Positions 9,056 through 16,358 of a DNA stretch of 32,572 nucleotides are shown one piece after another. Below the pieces are notes generated by a model. The model was not told the origin of the DNA and did no database searches. It saw only the letters and a list, made by a program, of their open reading frames with translations. This stretch comes from an uncultured Planctomycetia bacterium (lineage in GTDB: Bacteria > Planctomycetota > Phycisphaerae > FEN-1346 > JAACEH01), in NCBI GenBank assembly GCA_903929765.1, contig CAIYVX010000039.1:1-32572 (forward strand), in the 5' to 3' direction. The translations under genes were made by a program, and so were the position numbers. Every line of letters begins with the position of its first letter. Position 1 is the first letter of the stretch.

Positions 9056-10771
9056 ATGAACCTCCAACTCGAAATCTCTCTTCGCGTCCGCCGCGCCATC
9101 GCCGCCGCCTTCCCCTCCGCCGCCGACGCCGCCCCCCTCGTTGTCCAGGCCCAGAACGCTCAGTTCGGCGACTACCAGTCCAACGCCGCCATGGGCCTCG
9201 GCAAACGCCTCGGCCAGAAACCCCGCGAGGTCGCTCAAAAAATCATCGACCAACTCGATCTCGGCGATCTCCTCGCCAAGCCCGAAATTGCCGGCCCCGG
9301 TTTCATCAACCTCCGCCTCCGCCCGGAATTCCTGGCCCAGGCTCTGGCCGCCGTCGCCACCGACGATCGTCTCGGCGTACCGCTCGCCGCCGACCCGCGT
9401 ACCGTCGTCGTCGATTTCGGCGGACCCAACACCTGCAAGCCCATGCACGTCGGCCACCTGCGCAGCCCCATCATCGGCGACGCCATCTGCCGTCTGCTCC
9501 GCTTCCTCGGCCACAAAGTCGTCGGCGACAACCACCTCGGCGACTGGGGCACCCAGTTCGGCCTCCTCATTGCCGGCTTCCGCCGCTTCGGCCCCGAAGT
9601 TCCCGAATCCGCCGACCCGCTCGAACGCCTCGTCGCCATCTACAAACTCGCCACCGCCCTGGCCGACCAGGACGAATCCTTTCGCGCGGAAGCCCGCGCC
9701 GAACTCGCCAAGCTCCAGGCCGGCGACCCCGCCAACCTCGCCCAGTGGCGACAGTTCAGCGCCTGGAGCCTCTCTCACTTCAACGAAATGTACGCCCGCC
9801 TCGGCGTCCACTTCGACGAGACCCTCGGCGAAAGTTCTTACAACTCCATGCTCGCCGGCGTCGTCGAAGACCTGAAATCGCGCGGCCTCGCCCGCCCCAG
9901 CGAAGGCGCCATCTGCGTCTTCTGGGACGACGAAAAACTCCCCCCCCTGCTCATCCAGAAATCCGACGGTGCCTTCCTCTACGCCACCACCGACCTCGCC
10001 ACCCTCAAATATCGCTGCGACCGCTGGCACCCGTCCGAAATCGTCATCGTCACCGACGCCCGCCAGCAACTTCACTTCAACCAGATTTTCGACGCCGCCC
10101 GCCGTTGGGGCATCGCCGAAGACGTCGTCCTGCGCCACGTCTTCTTCGGCACCATCCTCGGCCCCGACGGCCGCCCGCTCAAAACTCGTAGCGGCGACCT
10201 CGTCGCCCTCAAGGACGTTCTCGACGAAGCCGAAAACCGCGCCCTGGCCGTCGTCCGCGACAAAAGCCCCGACCTTTCGAGCGAGGAAATGGCCGCCATC
10301 GCCCGCGTCGTCGGCATCGGCGCCATCAAATACGCCGACCTCTCCCAGAATCACCAGTCCGACTTCGTCTTCAACTGGGACAAGATGCTCGCCCTCCAGG
10401 GCAACACCGCCCCCTACCTCCAATACGCCTACGCCCGCATCCGCTCCATCCTCCGCAAAGGCAACGAACCCGGCCTCGCCGCTTCCGCCGCGCCGCTCCT
10501 TCTCACCGAACCGGCCGAAGCCGCCCTGGCCCTCAAACTTCTCCGCCTGCCCGAGGCCATCGACGCCGCCACCGACGATTTCCGCCTCAACCTCCTCTCG
10601 AATTACCTCTTCGAATTGAGCGCCGTCTTCACCACCTTCTACGAATCCTGCCCCGTCCTCAAGAGCGACCCCGCCGTCCGCGCCGTCCGCCTCCGCCTCT
10701 GCGACCTCACCGCCCGCGTCCTCAAACAAGGCCTCGACCTCCTCGGCATCGATGTCGTAGAACGAATGTAG
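9056..10771 (+). CDS. argS: Arginyl-tRNA synthetase
   Basis: A 571-residue class I aminoacyl-tRNA synthetase that charges tRNA-Arg. The N-terminal tRNA-recognition (Add-1) domain covers about residues 1-90, with the typical GDYQSNAAMGL. The catalytic HIGH-type motif is HVGH at 131-134 within KPMHVGHLRSP. The second signature is KTRSG at 376-380, where many ArgS enzymes likewise lack a canonical KMSKS. An all-helical DALR anticodon-binding domain fills about 450-571. ATG at 9056 was chosen because the family N-terminus MNLQLEIS starts there; an in-frame start at 9002 lies inside a module I repeat and is rejected. No clear ribosome site is visible. Confidence 0.97.
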   Translation: MNLQLEISLRVRRAIAAAFPSAADAAPLVVQAQNAQFGDYQSNAAMGLGKRLGQKPREVAQKIIDQLDLGDLLAKPEIAGPGFINLRLRPEFLAQALAAVATDDRLGVPLAADPRTVVVDFGGPNTCKPMHVGHLRSPIIGDAICRLLRFLGHKVVGDNHLGDWGTQFGLLIAGFRRFGPEVPESADPLERLVAIYKLATALADQDESFRAEARAELAKLQAGDPANLAQWRQFSAWSLSHFNEMYARLGVHFDETLGESSYNSMLAGVVEDLKSRGLARPSEGAICVFWDDEKLPPLLIQKSDGAFLYATTDLATLKYRCDRWHPSEIVIVTDARQQLHFNQIFDAARRWGIAEDVVLRHVFFGTILGPDGRPLKTRSGDLVALKDVLDEAENRALAVVRDKSPDLSSEEMAAIARVVGIGAIKYADLSQNHQSDFVFNWDKMLALQGNTAPYLQYAYARIRSILRKGNEPGLAASAAPLLLTEPAEAALALKLLRLPEAIDAATDDFRLNLLSNYLFELSAVFTTFYESCPVLKSDPAVRAVRLRLCDLTARVLKQGLDLLGIDVVERM

Positions 10772-10798
10772 CCCGTGGGTTTGTTGTTTCTTTTGAAG

Positions 10799-10817
10799 CC
10801 CCCAGCATTGCTGGGGG
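10799..10817 (+). repeat. Module B copy 3
   Basis: Central base T; TTTTGAAG on the left, GACGCTGTTTTTGCC on the right. Confidence 0.9.
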
Positions 10818-10849
10818 ACGCTGTTTTTGCCGCTTCTTCTCCTTCTTTG

Positions 10850-10893
10850 TTTTTTAATTTTTAATTTTTAATTTTTAATTTTTAATTTTGAAT
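10850..10893 (+). repeat. AT-rich 7-bp tandem array (module L)
   Basis: About six TTTTTAA units run up to the base before the queE start codon, leaving no recognisable Shine-Dalgarno sequence for that gene. Confidence 0.7.
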
Positions 10894-10894
10894 T

Positions 10895-11539
10895 ATGTTT
10901 CTCCGAACAGTCGAAATCTTCCGCAGCCTCCAGGGCGAATCCACCCGCGCCGGCCAGCCCTGCCTCTTCGTCCGCCTCGCCGGTTGCGACCTGGGTTGCA
11001 CCTACTGCGACACGCCCCAGGCCCACGACCCCCGTGCCGGCGCCGACCTCACCGTCGACCAGATTCTCGACGAGGCCTGCCGCCTCAACGATGGCCCGCC
11101 CCCACTCGTTGAAATCACCGGCGGCGAGCCGCTCCTCCAGCGCCCCGGCCTCGTCCAACTCGCTGCCCGGTTTCTCGATCTCGGTTCCACAGTCATGCTC
11201 GAAACCAGCGGCGCTTATTCCGTCGCCGGCCTCGACCCACGCCTCGAAATCATCATGGACGTCAAAAGTCCCGGCTCCGGCGCTGCCGACCGCCTCTGCC
11301 CCGAAAACCTCCCGCTCCTCGACGCCAACGACGAACTCAAACTCGTCCTCACCAACCGCGACGATTACGACTGGTCCCTCCGCTTCCTCGCCGCCCACGA
11401 CTTTTCTTCTCTCCGCGCCATCCACTTCAGCCCCGCCTGGTCCACCCTCACCCCCGCCACCCTCGCCGGCTGGCTACTCGCCGACCGCCCCCCTGCCCGC
11501 CTCGCCGTCCAACTCCACAAACTCCTCAACATCCCGTGA
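10895..11539 (+). CDS. queE: 7-carboxy-7-deazaguanine synthase (radical SAM)
   Basis: A 214-residue QueE, which converts 6-carboxytetrahydropterin to 7-carboxy-7-deazaguanine on the way to queuosine. The N-terminus SLQGEST and VRLAGCDLGC are diagnostic; the cluster cysteines are Cys31, Cys35 and Cys38 (CxxxCxxC). ITGGEPLLQ and LETSG, which bind SAM and substrate, follow. No other queuosine gene (queC, queD, queF) is in the window. The ATG at 10895 follows the AT-rich array directly with no ribosome site, so initiation may be unusual or helped by the unstructured A/T leader. Confidence 0.93.
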   Translation: MFLRTVEIFRSLQGESTRAGQPCLFVRLAGCDLGCTYCDTPQAHDPRAGADLTVDQILDEACRLNDGPPPLVEITGGEPLLQRPGLVQLAARFLDLGSTVMLETSGAYSVAGLDPRLEIIMDVKSPGSGAADRLCPENLPLLDANDELKLVLTNRDDYDWSLRFLAAHDFSSLRAIHFSPAWSTLTPATLAGWLLADRPPARLAVQLHKLLNIP

Positions 11540-11551
11540 GCGGTTGCCGTT

Positions 11552-11610
11552 ATGTAGGGCGGTTGGTTACAACCGCCGCAGTAACTGCCGTTTTCCATCT
11601 GGCGTTGCCG
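11552..11610 (+). repeat. Module C copy 2
   Basis: ATGTAGG, hairpin GGCGGTTG-GTTA-CAACCGCC, then TGCCGTTTTCC and GGCGTTGCC. The hairpin arms differ from copy 1 while the frame around them is kept. Confidence 0.8.
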
Positions 11611-11622
11611 TTGTTGCCGCTT

Positions 11623-11652
11623 CTCGTAGGGACAGGGCTCTGCCCTGTCCGG
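11623..11652 (+). repeat. Module E copy 1: GGACAGGGC hairpin
   Basis: CTCGTAG followed by GGACAGGGC-TCT-GCCCTGTCC, a perfect 9-bp stem. Two more copies are at 25535 and 30092. Confidence 0.9.
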
Positions 11653-11689
11653 TTGTTGTTTTTGTTGCTGTTGTTTCTGTTTCTGCGCC

Positions 11690-11720
11690 TGAAGTCTGAA
11701 GCCTGAGGTCTGAAGCCTGT
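11690..11720 (+). repeat. CTGAAGTCTGAAGCCTG element, doubled (module K)
   Basis: Two consecutive near-copies, the second starting GAGGTCTGAAGCCTG. Confidence 0.55.
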
Positions 11721-11728
11721 TTTTTCCA

Positions 11729-11756
11729 TTGACCTGCTCCCGTCCTCGCTTAGAAT
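11729..11756 (+). promoter_or_regulatory. Candidate promoter of the DUF151 gene
   Basis: TTGACC (11729-11734), 16 bases, TAGAAT (11751-11756). The predicted start near 11763 leaves a short leader carrying ACGGAG at 11768-11773, 7 bases before the ATG. This is the best-formed sigma-70 type promoter in the window. Confidence 0.55.
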
Positions 11757-11780
11757 CAAGCTATTCAACGGAGCTTCTTC

Positions 11781-12194
11781 ATGGAAATCCCGGTCGAACT
11801 CGTCCGCATCCTCATCACCGAAACCGGCGAGTCCCAGGTCATCGTCATCCAGGAACGCGACGGCGAGCGCCGTTTCCCCATCACCATCGGCTTCTTCGAG
11901 GCCGCCGCCATCGACCGCCGACTTAAAAACATTCCCATTCCGCGCCCCATGACCCACGAACTCCTCGCCGAAATCATGACCAGCCTCGGCGGCCGGCTCG
12001 ACCGCGTCGTCATCAGCGACCTCGTCGACGGCACCTTCATCGCCAAACTAATGATCGAGCACGACGGCCAGATGCTCGCCATCGACTGCCGCCCCAGCGA
12101 CGCCATCGCCCTCGCCGTCGCCGACAACACCCCCATCACCTGCGAAGACAAAGTCCTCGCCGCCGCCAAACTCCCGCCCGGCGAAGCCATGTGA
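11781..12194 (+). CDS. DUF151 / bifunctional nuclease-fold protein
   Basis: A 137-residue protein of the DUF151 (BFN) family. It starts with MEIPVELVRI, has the central QERDGERRFPITIGFFEAAAI, where the family normally has LPIxIGxxEAxAI, and closes with IDCRPSDAIALAV, the family's most conserved stretch. Plant and hyperthermophile relatives have been reported to have DNase and RNase activity; in most bacteria the role is unknown. ATG at 11781 is supported by a well-spaced ribosome site and its own promoter. It appears to be monocistronic. Confidence 0.9.
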   Translation: MEIPVELVRILITETGESQVIVIQERDGERRFPITIGFFEAAAIDRRLKNIPIPRPMTHELLAEIMTSLGGRLDRVVISDLVDGTFIAKLMIEHDGQMLAIDCRPSDAIALAVADNTPITCEDKVLAAAKLPPGEAM

Positions 12195-12215
12195 TTCTTC
12201 TTCCCGTGGCTGTTG

Positions 12216-12274
12216 TACCGTGGCACGGGCGTCCCGCCCGTGAGTGGCAGGGGCATCTTACCCCTGTGCCGTTG
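12216..12274 (+). repeat. Module G: double hairpin
   Basis: Two stems in tandem, CACGGGCG-TC-CCGCCCGTG and GGCAGGGG pairing with CCCCTGTGCC. Only this copy was found here, but the style matches the other modules. Confidence 0.65.
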
Positions 12275-12294
12275 CTTCTTCTTTTTCTTTGCTT

Positions 12295-12349
12295 CTTCAC
12301 CCCTCTCCCTTGGGAGAGGGTGGCCGCTTCAGCGGCCGGGTGAGGGGTT
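12295..12349 (+). repeat. Module A copy 3
   Basis: First hairpin CTCTCCC-TT-GGGAGAG, second GGCCGCT-TC-AGCGGCC; followed by GATGCCC, a flank also seen after copy 4. Confidence 0.85.
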
Positions 12350-12429
12350 GATGCCCTGTACTCCCAATCTTGAACACCGTTTCTTCCGTTACTAACCACT
12401 GCCCACTGGCCGTTCCCTCCCGCGCCCGC

Positions 12430-12435
12430 TATAAT
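12430..12435 (+). promoter_or_regulatory. TATAAT box upstream of the radical SAM gene
   Basis: A perfect -10 hexamer 45 bases before the start. At 17 bases upstream is TGGCCG, a poor -35. Confidence 0.4.
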
Positions 12436-12479
12436 GCCTCCGAATCATCCGCTTCTCCGGCCGCCATAAGGATCGCTTA

Positions 12480-14036
12480 ATGACTTGGAAACGTATCCTC
12501 TGCCTCTACCCCTACTCGCCCACTAAAAAGAGCGAGCAGCTTTACGGCGGCATGGCCATCATCAACCCCATCGGCCTCGAAGTCGTCGCCACCGCCGCCG
12601 CCCGCCTGGCCGAGGTTCTGCTCGTTGACCTCCGCCTCGAAAAACGCCCCCTGGCCGACCTCATCGCCGAATTCAAACCCGACCTCATCGCCGTCAGCCT
12701 CAACTGGGGCGGCGACGAATTTGTCGATAATGTGCTCCGCTCCCTCCCGCCCGACGTCACCCTCATCGTCGGCGGCATCTTCCCCACCCAACACCCCGAC
12801 GACTGCTTCGCCGCCTACCCCAACCTCGATCTGCTCGCCCTCGGCTACGGCGAGAAAACCATGACCGAACTCCTCCAGCGCGGCTCCCCCGAAGGCGTCA
12901 AAGGTCTCTGGTATCGCCGCCGCACCAAATCCTGGCCCCCTGGTTCAGGGGTGCCACACTTTGTCCCGGCGAGCCGTTCCGCCGGGCAAAGTGTGTCGAA
13001 TGCCGGCCCGCAACCAAACTCCGAAACCACCTCCGCCGAACCGGTGGCCGAAATCGTCAAAAACGATTACCGTTACGAAGTCGATGTCGCCGACTTCCAC
13101 GTCAACCGCAAGCTGCGCCGCTACACCTATCCCTTCCTCCGCCTCAAGGGCGACAACATCGCCACCAGCATCGGCTGCCCCATGGTCTGCGCCTTTTGCG
13201 GCTGGCGGACCAACATCTACGGCGAGACTCAGCCCTGGATTCCCCGCCCCGCCGCCGATGTCGTCGACGAAATCGCCGAGACCGACGCCGACGTCGTCCA
13301 CCTTGTCGACGCCAACTTCGCCCACGATCCCAAACGCGTCGAGGAAATCTGCGACCTCCTCATCGCCCGCGACATCCGCCGCCTCCTGGCCTGCGAAATC
13401 CGCGTCAACGCCCTCGTCCACAGCCCCGAACTCGTCAAAAAAATGGAGCAGGCCGGCTTCTTCATGTTCATGATCGGCATCGAAGCCGCCTCCGACCCCA
13501 TCCTCAAACGCCTCAAAAAAGGCTACACCGTCAAGATGTGCCGCCAGGCTTTCGACCACCTACGCCAGACGCACATCGTCACCCTCGGCAACTTCATCAT
13601 CGGCGTTCCCGGCCAGTCCGAAGACGACATGCTCTACATCGCCCGCTACGCCCGCGAGATCGGCCTCGATTTCCTCAGCCCCAACAAGCTCTACGCCTAT
13701 CCCAACTCCGCCTTCCGCGAATGGATCATGGAACATCCCGGCTACCACATCGAAGAGCGCCGCCAGTACGTCGTCAGCGACCAGATCGGCATGAAAAAAC
13801 TCCGCCAGATCCAACGCAAAATCTATTTCCGTTTCTTCACCGCCCCCCACGTCTGGCACTTCTACCGCAAGGCCCTCTCCCACCCCATGGTCCTCAAGCT
13901 CGGCCGCTCGCGCATCCGCAACGCCATGCTCCGCACCCTCCTCGGCCACCTCGCCGACCCGCGCTTCCGCAAACGCCTCATCAAAAAACTTTTCGGCCGC
14001 TTCAACAAAAAGCGCCGTCCCGCCGCAACCATGTAG
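12480..14036 (+). CDS. Cobalamin-binding-type radical SAM protein with a repeat-derived insert
   Basis: A 518-residue class B radical SAM protein of the BchE-like superfamily. Residues 1-150 form a B12-binding-like Rossmann domain ending in GYGEKTMTELL. The cluster motif is CPMVCAFC (Cys233, Cys237, Cys240), followed by the barrel with FMIGIEAASD and GVPGQSEDD, and a basic helical C-terminus. The substrate cannot be predicted. Residues of about 157-175, between the two domains, are encoded by a module H palindromic repeat (12948-13004) inserted in frame. The classic DxHxxG B12 ligand is not evident in the N-terminal domain, so cobalamin use is unproven. ATG at 12480 follows AAGGA at 12468-12472. 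The TAG stop is the start of module D. Confidence 0.88.
   Translation: MTWKRILCLYPYSPTKKSEQLYGGMAIINPIGLEVVATAAARLAEVLLVDLRLEKRPLADLIAEFKPDLIAVSLNWGGDEFVDNVLRSLPPDVTLIVGGIFPTQHPDDCFAAYPNLDLLALGYGEKTMTELLQRGSPEGVKGLWYRRRTKSWPPGSGVPHFVPASRSAGQSVSNAGPQPNSETTSAEPVAEIVKNDYRYEVDVADFHVNRKLRRYTYPFLRLKGDNIATSIGCPMVCAFCGWRTNIYGETQPWIPRPAADVVDEIAETDADVVHLVDANFAHDPKRVEEICDLLIARDIRRLLACEIRVNALVHSPELVKKMEQAGFFMFMIGIEAASDPILKRLKKGYTVKMCRQAFDHLRQTHIVTLGNFIIGVPGQSEDDMLYIARYAREIGLDFLSPNKLYAYPNSAFREWIMEHPGYHIEERRQYVVSDQIGMKKLRQIQRKIYFRFFTAPHVWHFYRKALSHPMVLKLGRSRIRNAMLRTLLGHLADPRFRKRLIKKLFGRFNKKRRPAATM
12948..13004 (+). repeat. Module H copy 1, in frame inside the radical SAM gene
   Basis: GGGTGCCACACTTTG, an inner hairpin CCCGGCG (12965-12971) / CGCCGGG (12980-12986), then CAAAGTGTGT. 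The outer stem is CACACTTTG (12955-12963) with CAAAGTGTG (12987-12995). It is clearly the same element as the intergenic copy at 14103, with the same outer arms and a different inner hairpin. Confidence 0.85.
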
Positions 14037-14090
14037 GTCGGGTCAACAGACCCGACCGTAATATATGGCCGTTTTCCGCTTGCCGTGACC
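14034..14090 (+). repeat. Module D copy 2, supplying a stop codon
   Basis: TAGGTCGGGTCAACAGACCC, then ATGGCCGTTTTCCGCTTGCC further on. Its first three bases are the stop codon of the radical SAM gene. Confidence 0.85.
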
Positions 14091-14102
14091 GTTTCTTTTT
14101 CC

Positions 14103-14156
14103 GGGTGCCACACTTTGAAGCCCCAGCTTCTTCGGGGCCAAAGTGTGTGCTTTGTA
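14103..14156 (+). repeat. Module H copy 2: nested double hairpin
   Basis: Outer stem CACACTTTG (14109-14117) with CAAAGTGTG (14139-14147); inner stem GCCCC (14120-14124) with GGGGC (14134-14138); 3' tail TGCTTTGT. Confidence 0.85.
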
Positions 14157-14221
14157 ACGCCTTGTTCGATAGAATGTCGATAATCCAATGAAGCCCCAGA
14201 CTCCCGAACCGGAACTCTGAC

Positions 14222-14261
14222 TTCATGATTGGACATTGAGTGTTGGATATTGGATATTCGC
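14222..14261 (+). repeat. Module I copy 3
   Basis: 40 bp with GGACATT in place of GGATATT. It reads in frame into aroDE and creates a false start at 14229. Confidence 0.8.
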
Positions 14262-14308
14262 CGTTTCTTCCGTTTTATGCGGGGTTTTCCCGTAATTACC
14301 GCCGAAAT

Positions 14309-14317
14309 TGGTAAAAT
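14309..14317 (+). promoter_or_regulatory. Possible extended -10 element before aroDE
   Basis: TGGTAAAAT fits an extended -10 with one mismatch; no -35 is visible. A start near 14324 would leave a leader of only a few bases before the ATG at 14331. Confidence 0.3.
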
Positions 14318-14330
14318 GGATCCTCCTGCT

Positions 14331-15812
14331 ATGGCCAAAATCTGCGTCCCCATCCTCTCCCCCACCACCGCCGCCGCCCTGGCCGAAATGGCCCGCCTCG
14401 CCCCTCTGGCCGACCTCTTCGAACTCCGTCTCGACCACCTGTACGAATGCGACCTCGCCCGGCTCCTCGCCGACCGTCCGCGCCCCGTCATCGTCACCAA
14501 CCGCTCCTCCGTCGAGGGCGGCTTCAAAATCCAGGACGAATCCGCCCGCCTCTCCTCTCTCGCCCAAGCCGTCCGACTCGGCGCCGATTACGTCGACGTC
14601 GAACTCACCTCCCTCCCCGCCTTCGAAAGATTCTGCCCGCGGAGCCTCCGCGGTCAGACCAAACTCATCGTCAGCTACCACAATTTCGCCTCCCTGCCCG
14701 ATTACCTGCCGGACCTCGCCCGCTCCATCGCCGAAACCAACGCCGACATCGTCAAGGTCGCCGCCATGGCCCAATGCCTCGAAGACAACCTGAAAATCTT
14801 CGCCCTCCTCCGCGCCGCCACCAAACCCACCATCGCCCTGGCCATGGGTGAATTCGGCCAGATGAGCCGCATCCTCGCCGGAAAATTCGGCGCACTCCTC
14901 ACCTTCGCCGCCGCCGAATCCGGCCTTGAAAGCGCCCCCGGCCAGATCACCGCCGACCAAATGGCCAACCTCTACCACGCCAACCGCATCAACCCCGACA
15001 CCCGCGTCTACGCCCTCATCGGCAACCCCGTCGAGCACAGCCTCGGCCCCGCCATTCACAATGCCGCCTTCGCCGCCCTCGACCTCGACGCCGTTTACCT
15101 CCGACTCAAAGTCGAAGGCGACCCCGCCGACCTCGTCCGCGCCTTTGCCGCCATCCCCATCGACGGCTTCAGCGTCACCAGCCCGCACAAGACCGCCGTC
15201 ATGGCCGCCTGCTCCAAAATCGACCCCGTCGCCCTCCGCATGAAGGCCGTCAACACCCTCGTCCGCCGCGACGACGGCTACCACGCCACCAACACCGACG
15301 TCACCGCCGCCATGCAAGCCCTCGCCGTCGTCCTGGGCACCGACGATTTCTCCGGACGCCGCGCCGTCGTCGTCGGCGCCGGCGGCGTCGGCCGAGCCTA
15401 CGTTCACGGACTCATCGCTCGCGGCGCCGTCGTCTCCGTCGCCGACCTCGACGAAGCCCGCGCCCGCGCCCTCGCCGAAGAATCCGGCGCCACACCCATC
15501 ACCCTCGCCCAGGTCGCCCAAACTCAAGCCGACATCCTCATGAACGCCACGCCCCTGGGCATGTGGCCCAAAGTTGACGCCACCCCTGTCGATCCCGCCG
15601 CCCTGCGCCCCGGCCTGGTCGTCTTCGACGCCGTCTACAATCCCCGCGAAACTCGCCTTCTCCGCGAAGCCGCCGCCCGCGGCTGCCAAACCATCAGCGG
15701 CGTCGAACAGTTCATCGGCCAGGCCATCGAGCAATTCGAACTCTGGACCGCCCGCCCCGCCCCCGCCGAACTCATGCGCCAAGTCGTCCTCGACGCTTTA
15801 GAAAACAAGTAA
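14331..15812 (+). CDS. aroDE: Fused 3-dehydroquinate dehydratase (type I) / shikimate dehydrogenase
   Basis: A 493-residue protein catalysing steps 3 and 4 of the shikimate pathway. Residues 1-220 are a type I dehydroquinase: His117 in SYHNF and the Schiff-base Lys142 in DIVKVAAMAQ are present. From about 227, YALIGNPVEHSLGPAIHN opens the shikimate dehydrogenase, with catalytic Lys287 (SPHKTAV), Asp323 (NTD) and the NADP loop GAGGVG from 349. Such fusions are known in plants, chlamydiae and some PVC bacteria; channelling of dehydroshikimate is plausible. ATG at 14331 fits the dehydroquinase N-terminus; 14316 is an alternative and 14229 lies in a repeat. No ribosome site is visible, so the message may be nearly leaderless. 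Confidence 0.95.
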   Translation: MAKICVPILSPTTAAALAEMARLAPLADLFELRLDHLYECDLARLLADRPRPVIVTNRSSVEGGFKIQDESARLSSLAQAVRLGADYVDVELTSLPAFERFCPRSLRGQTKLIVSYHNFASLPDYLPDLARSIAETNADIVKVAAMAQCLEDNLKIFALLRAATKPTIALAMGEFGQMSRILAGKFGALLTFAAAESGLESAPGQITADQMANLYHANRINPDTRVYALIGNPVEHSLGPAIHNAAFAALDLDAVYLRLKVEGDPADLVRAFAAIPIDGFSVTSPHKTAVMAACSKIDPVALRMKAVNTLVRRDDGYHATNTDVTAAMQALAVVLGTDDFSGRRAVVVGAGGVGRAYVHGLIARGAVVSVADLDEARARALAEESGATPITLAQVAQTQADILMNATPLGMWPKVDATPVDPAALRPGLVVFDAVYNPRETRLLREAAARGCQTISGVEQFIGQAIEQFELWTARPAPAELMRQVVLDALENK

Positions 15813-15815
15813 TTT

Positions 15816-15847
15816 GGGTGGCATGGTCCACGCTTGCGTGGCCATGC
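15816..15847 (+). repeat. Module F copy 1: long GGCATGG hairpin
   Basis: GCATGG(T)CCACGC-TT-GCGTGGCCATGC, 12 pairs with one bulge, preceded by GGGTG. It is followed within 25 bases by GTACCACGG, a remnant of the second hairpin seen in copy 3. Confidence 0.85.
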
Positions 15848-15923
15848 GCAGAAGTTGAACTGTACCACGGAATGTCGCTGTTTAAGATTCCGACCCTGCC
15901 GCCCGGACAGTTCTGGAATCTCC

Positions 15924-15962
15924 GCCCACTTTCTCAAAGCCCCGAAGGGGCGAAAGTGCGCC
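15924..15962 (+). repeat. Nested hairpin related in plan to module H
   Basis: Outer stem CACTTTC (15927-15933) with GAAAGTG (15952-15958) around inner GCCCC-GAA-GGGGC. The inner part recurs at 27483. Confidence 0.65.
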
Positions 15963-15990
15963 GCAAATAATCGGCAACCCTCCCCAACAA

Positions 15991-16025
15991 AAACGGCTCC
16001 TTTTCTGGAGCCGTTTCTTTTCTTC
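15991..16025. terminator. Bidirectional intrinsic terminator between aroDE and tatA
   Basis: AAACGGCTCC (15991-16000), loop TTTTCT, GGAGCCGTTT (16007-16016), then CTTTTCTTC on +; on the - strand the stem is also followed by T residues. It lies between two convergent genes. Confidence 0.8.
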
Positions 16026-16044
16026 TAAATTTACCAACTCCAAA

Positions 16045-16278
16045 CTACTGCGGCTTCACCGGCGGCGACTGACCGCTCGGAGCCGGCGGCGCTCCCGTCT
16101 GATCCAGCTTCTTCGGTTCCGTATCGGTCAACTCGTTCTCAGCTTCCCGCATCCCCTTCTTGAACTCCGAAATGCTCCGACCCAGGCTCCGCGCCACCTC
16201 CGGCACGCGCCGACCGAACAGCAAGAGCGCCACAATCAGCACGATCAGAAGATGCGGCAGACCGATGCCTTCAAACAT
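16045..16278 (-). CDS. tatA: Sec-independent protein translocase subunit TatA
   Basis: A 77-residue TatA/E-type protein: a short N-terminus, one membrane helix (LPHLLIVLIVALLLFG), the FGRRVPEVARSLG hinge and amphipathic helix, and a polar Pro-rich tail. In the Tat system TatA multimers form the passage for folded proteins across the inner membrane. ATG at 16278 was chosen because MFEGIG is the usual N-terminus and GGGAGG lies 7-8 bases upstream; a frame extension to 16338 has no family match. tatB and tatC are not in the window. The gene is read towards the terminator shared with aroDE. Confidence 0.95.
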   Translation of the reverse strand: MFEGIGLPHLLIVLIVALLLFGRRVPEVARSLGRSISEFKKGMREAENELTDTEPKKLDQTGAPPAPSGQSPPVKPQ

Positions 16279-16358
16279 ATCGCGTCCTCCCAGAGAACCA
16301 CTCCAAGCAATTATAGATAGGCCCCCGGCCTGCGGCAATGTGAAAATCGCCGCTCATC

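Noticed and set aside
10772-10894. preQ1 riboswitch before queE
   Set aside because: The gap consists of module B and an AT-rich array; no aptamer-like stem with an A-rich tail was recognised.
14620-14665. CCGCGGAGCCTCCGCGG palindrome inside aroDE as another in-frame element
   Set aside because: The encoded CPRSLRGQTK fits the dehydroquinase sequence before SYHNF, and no intergenic copy was found; probably chance in GC-rich codons.
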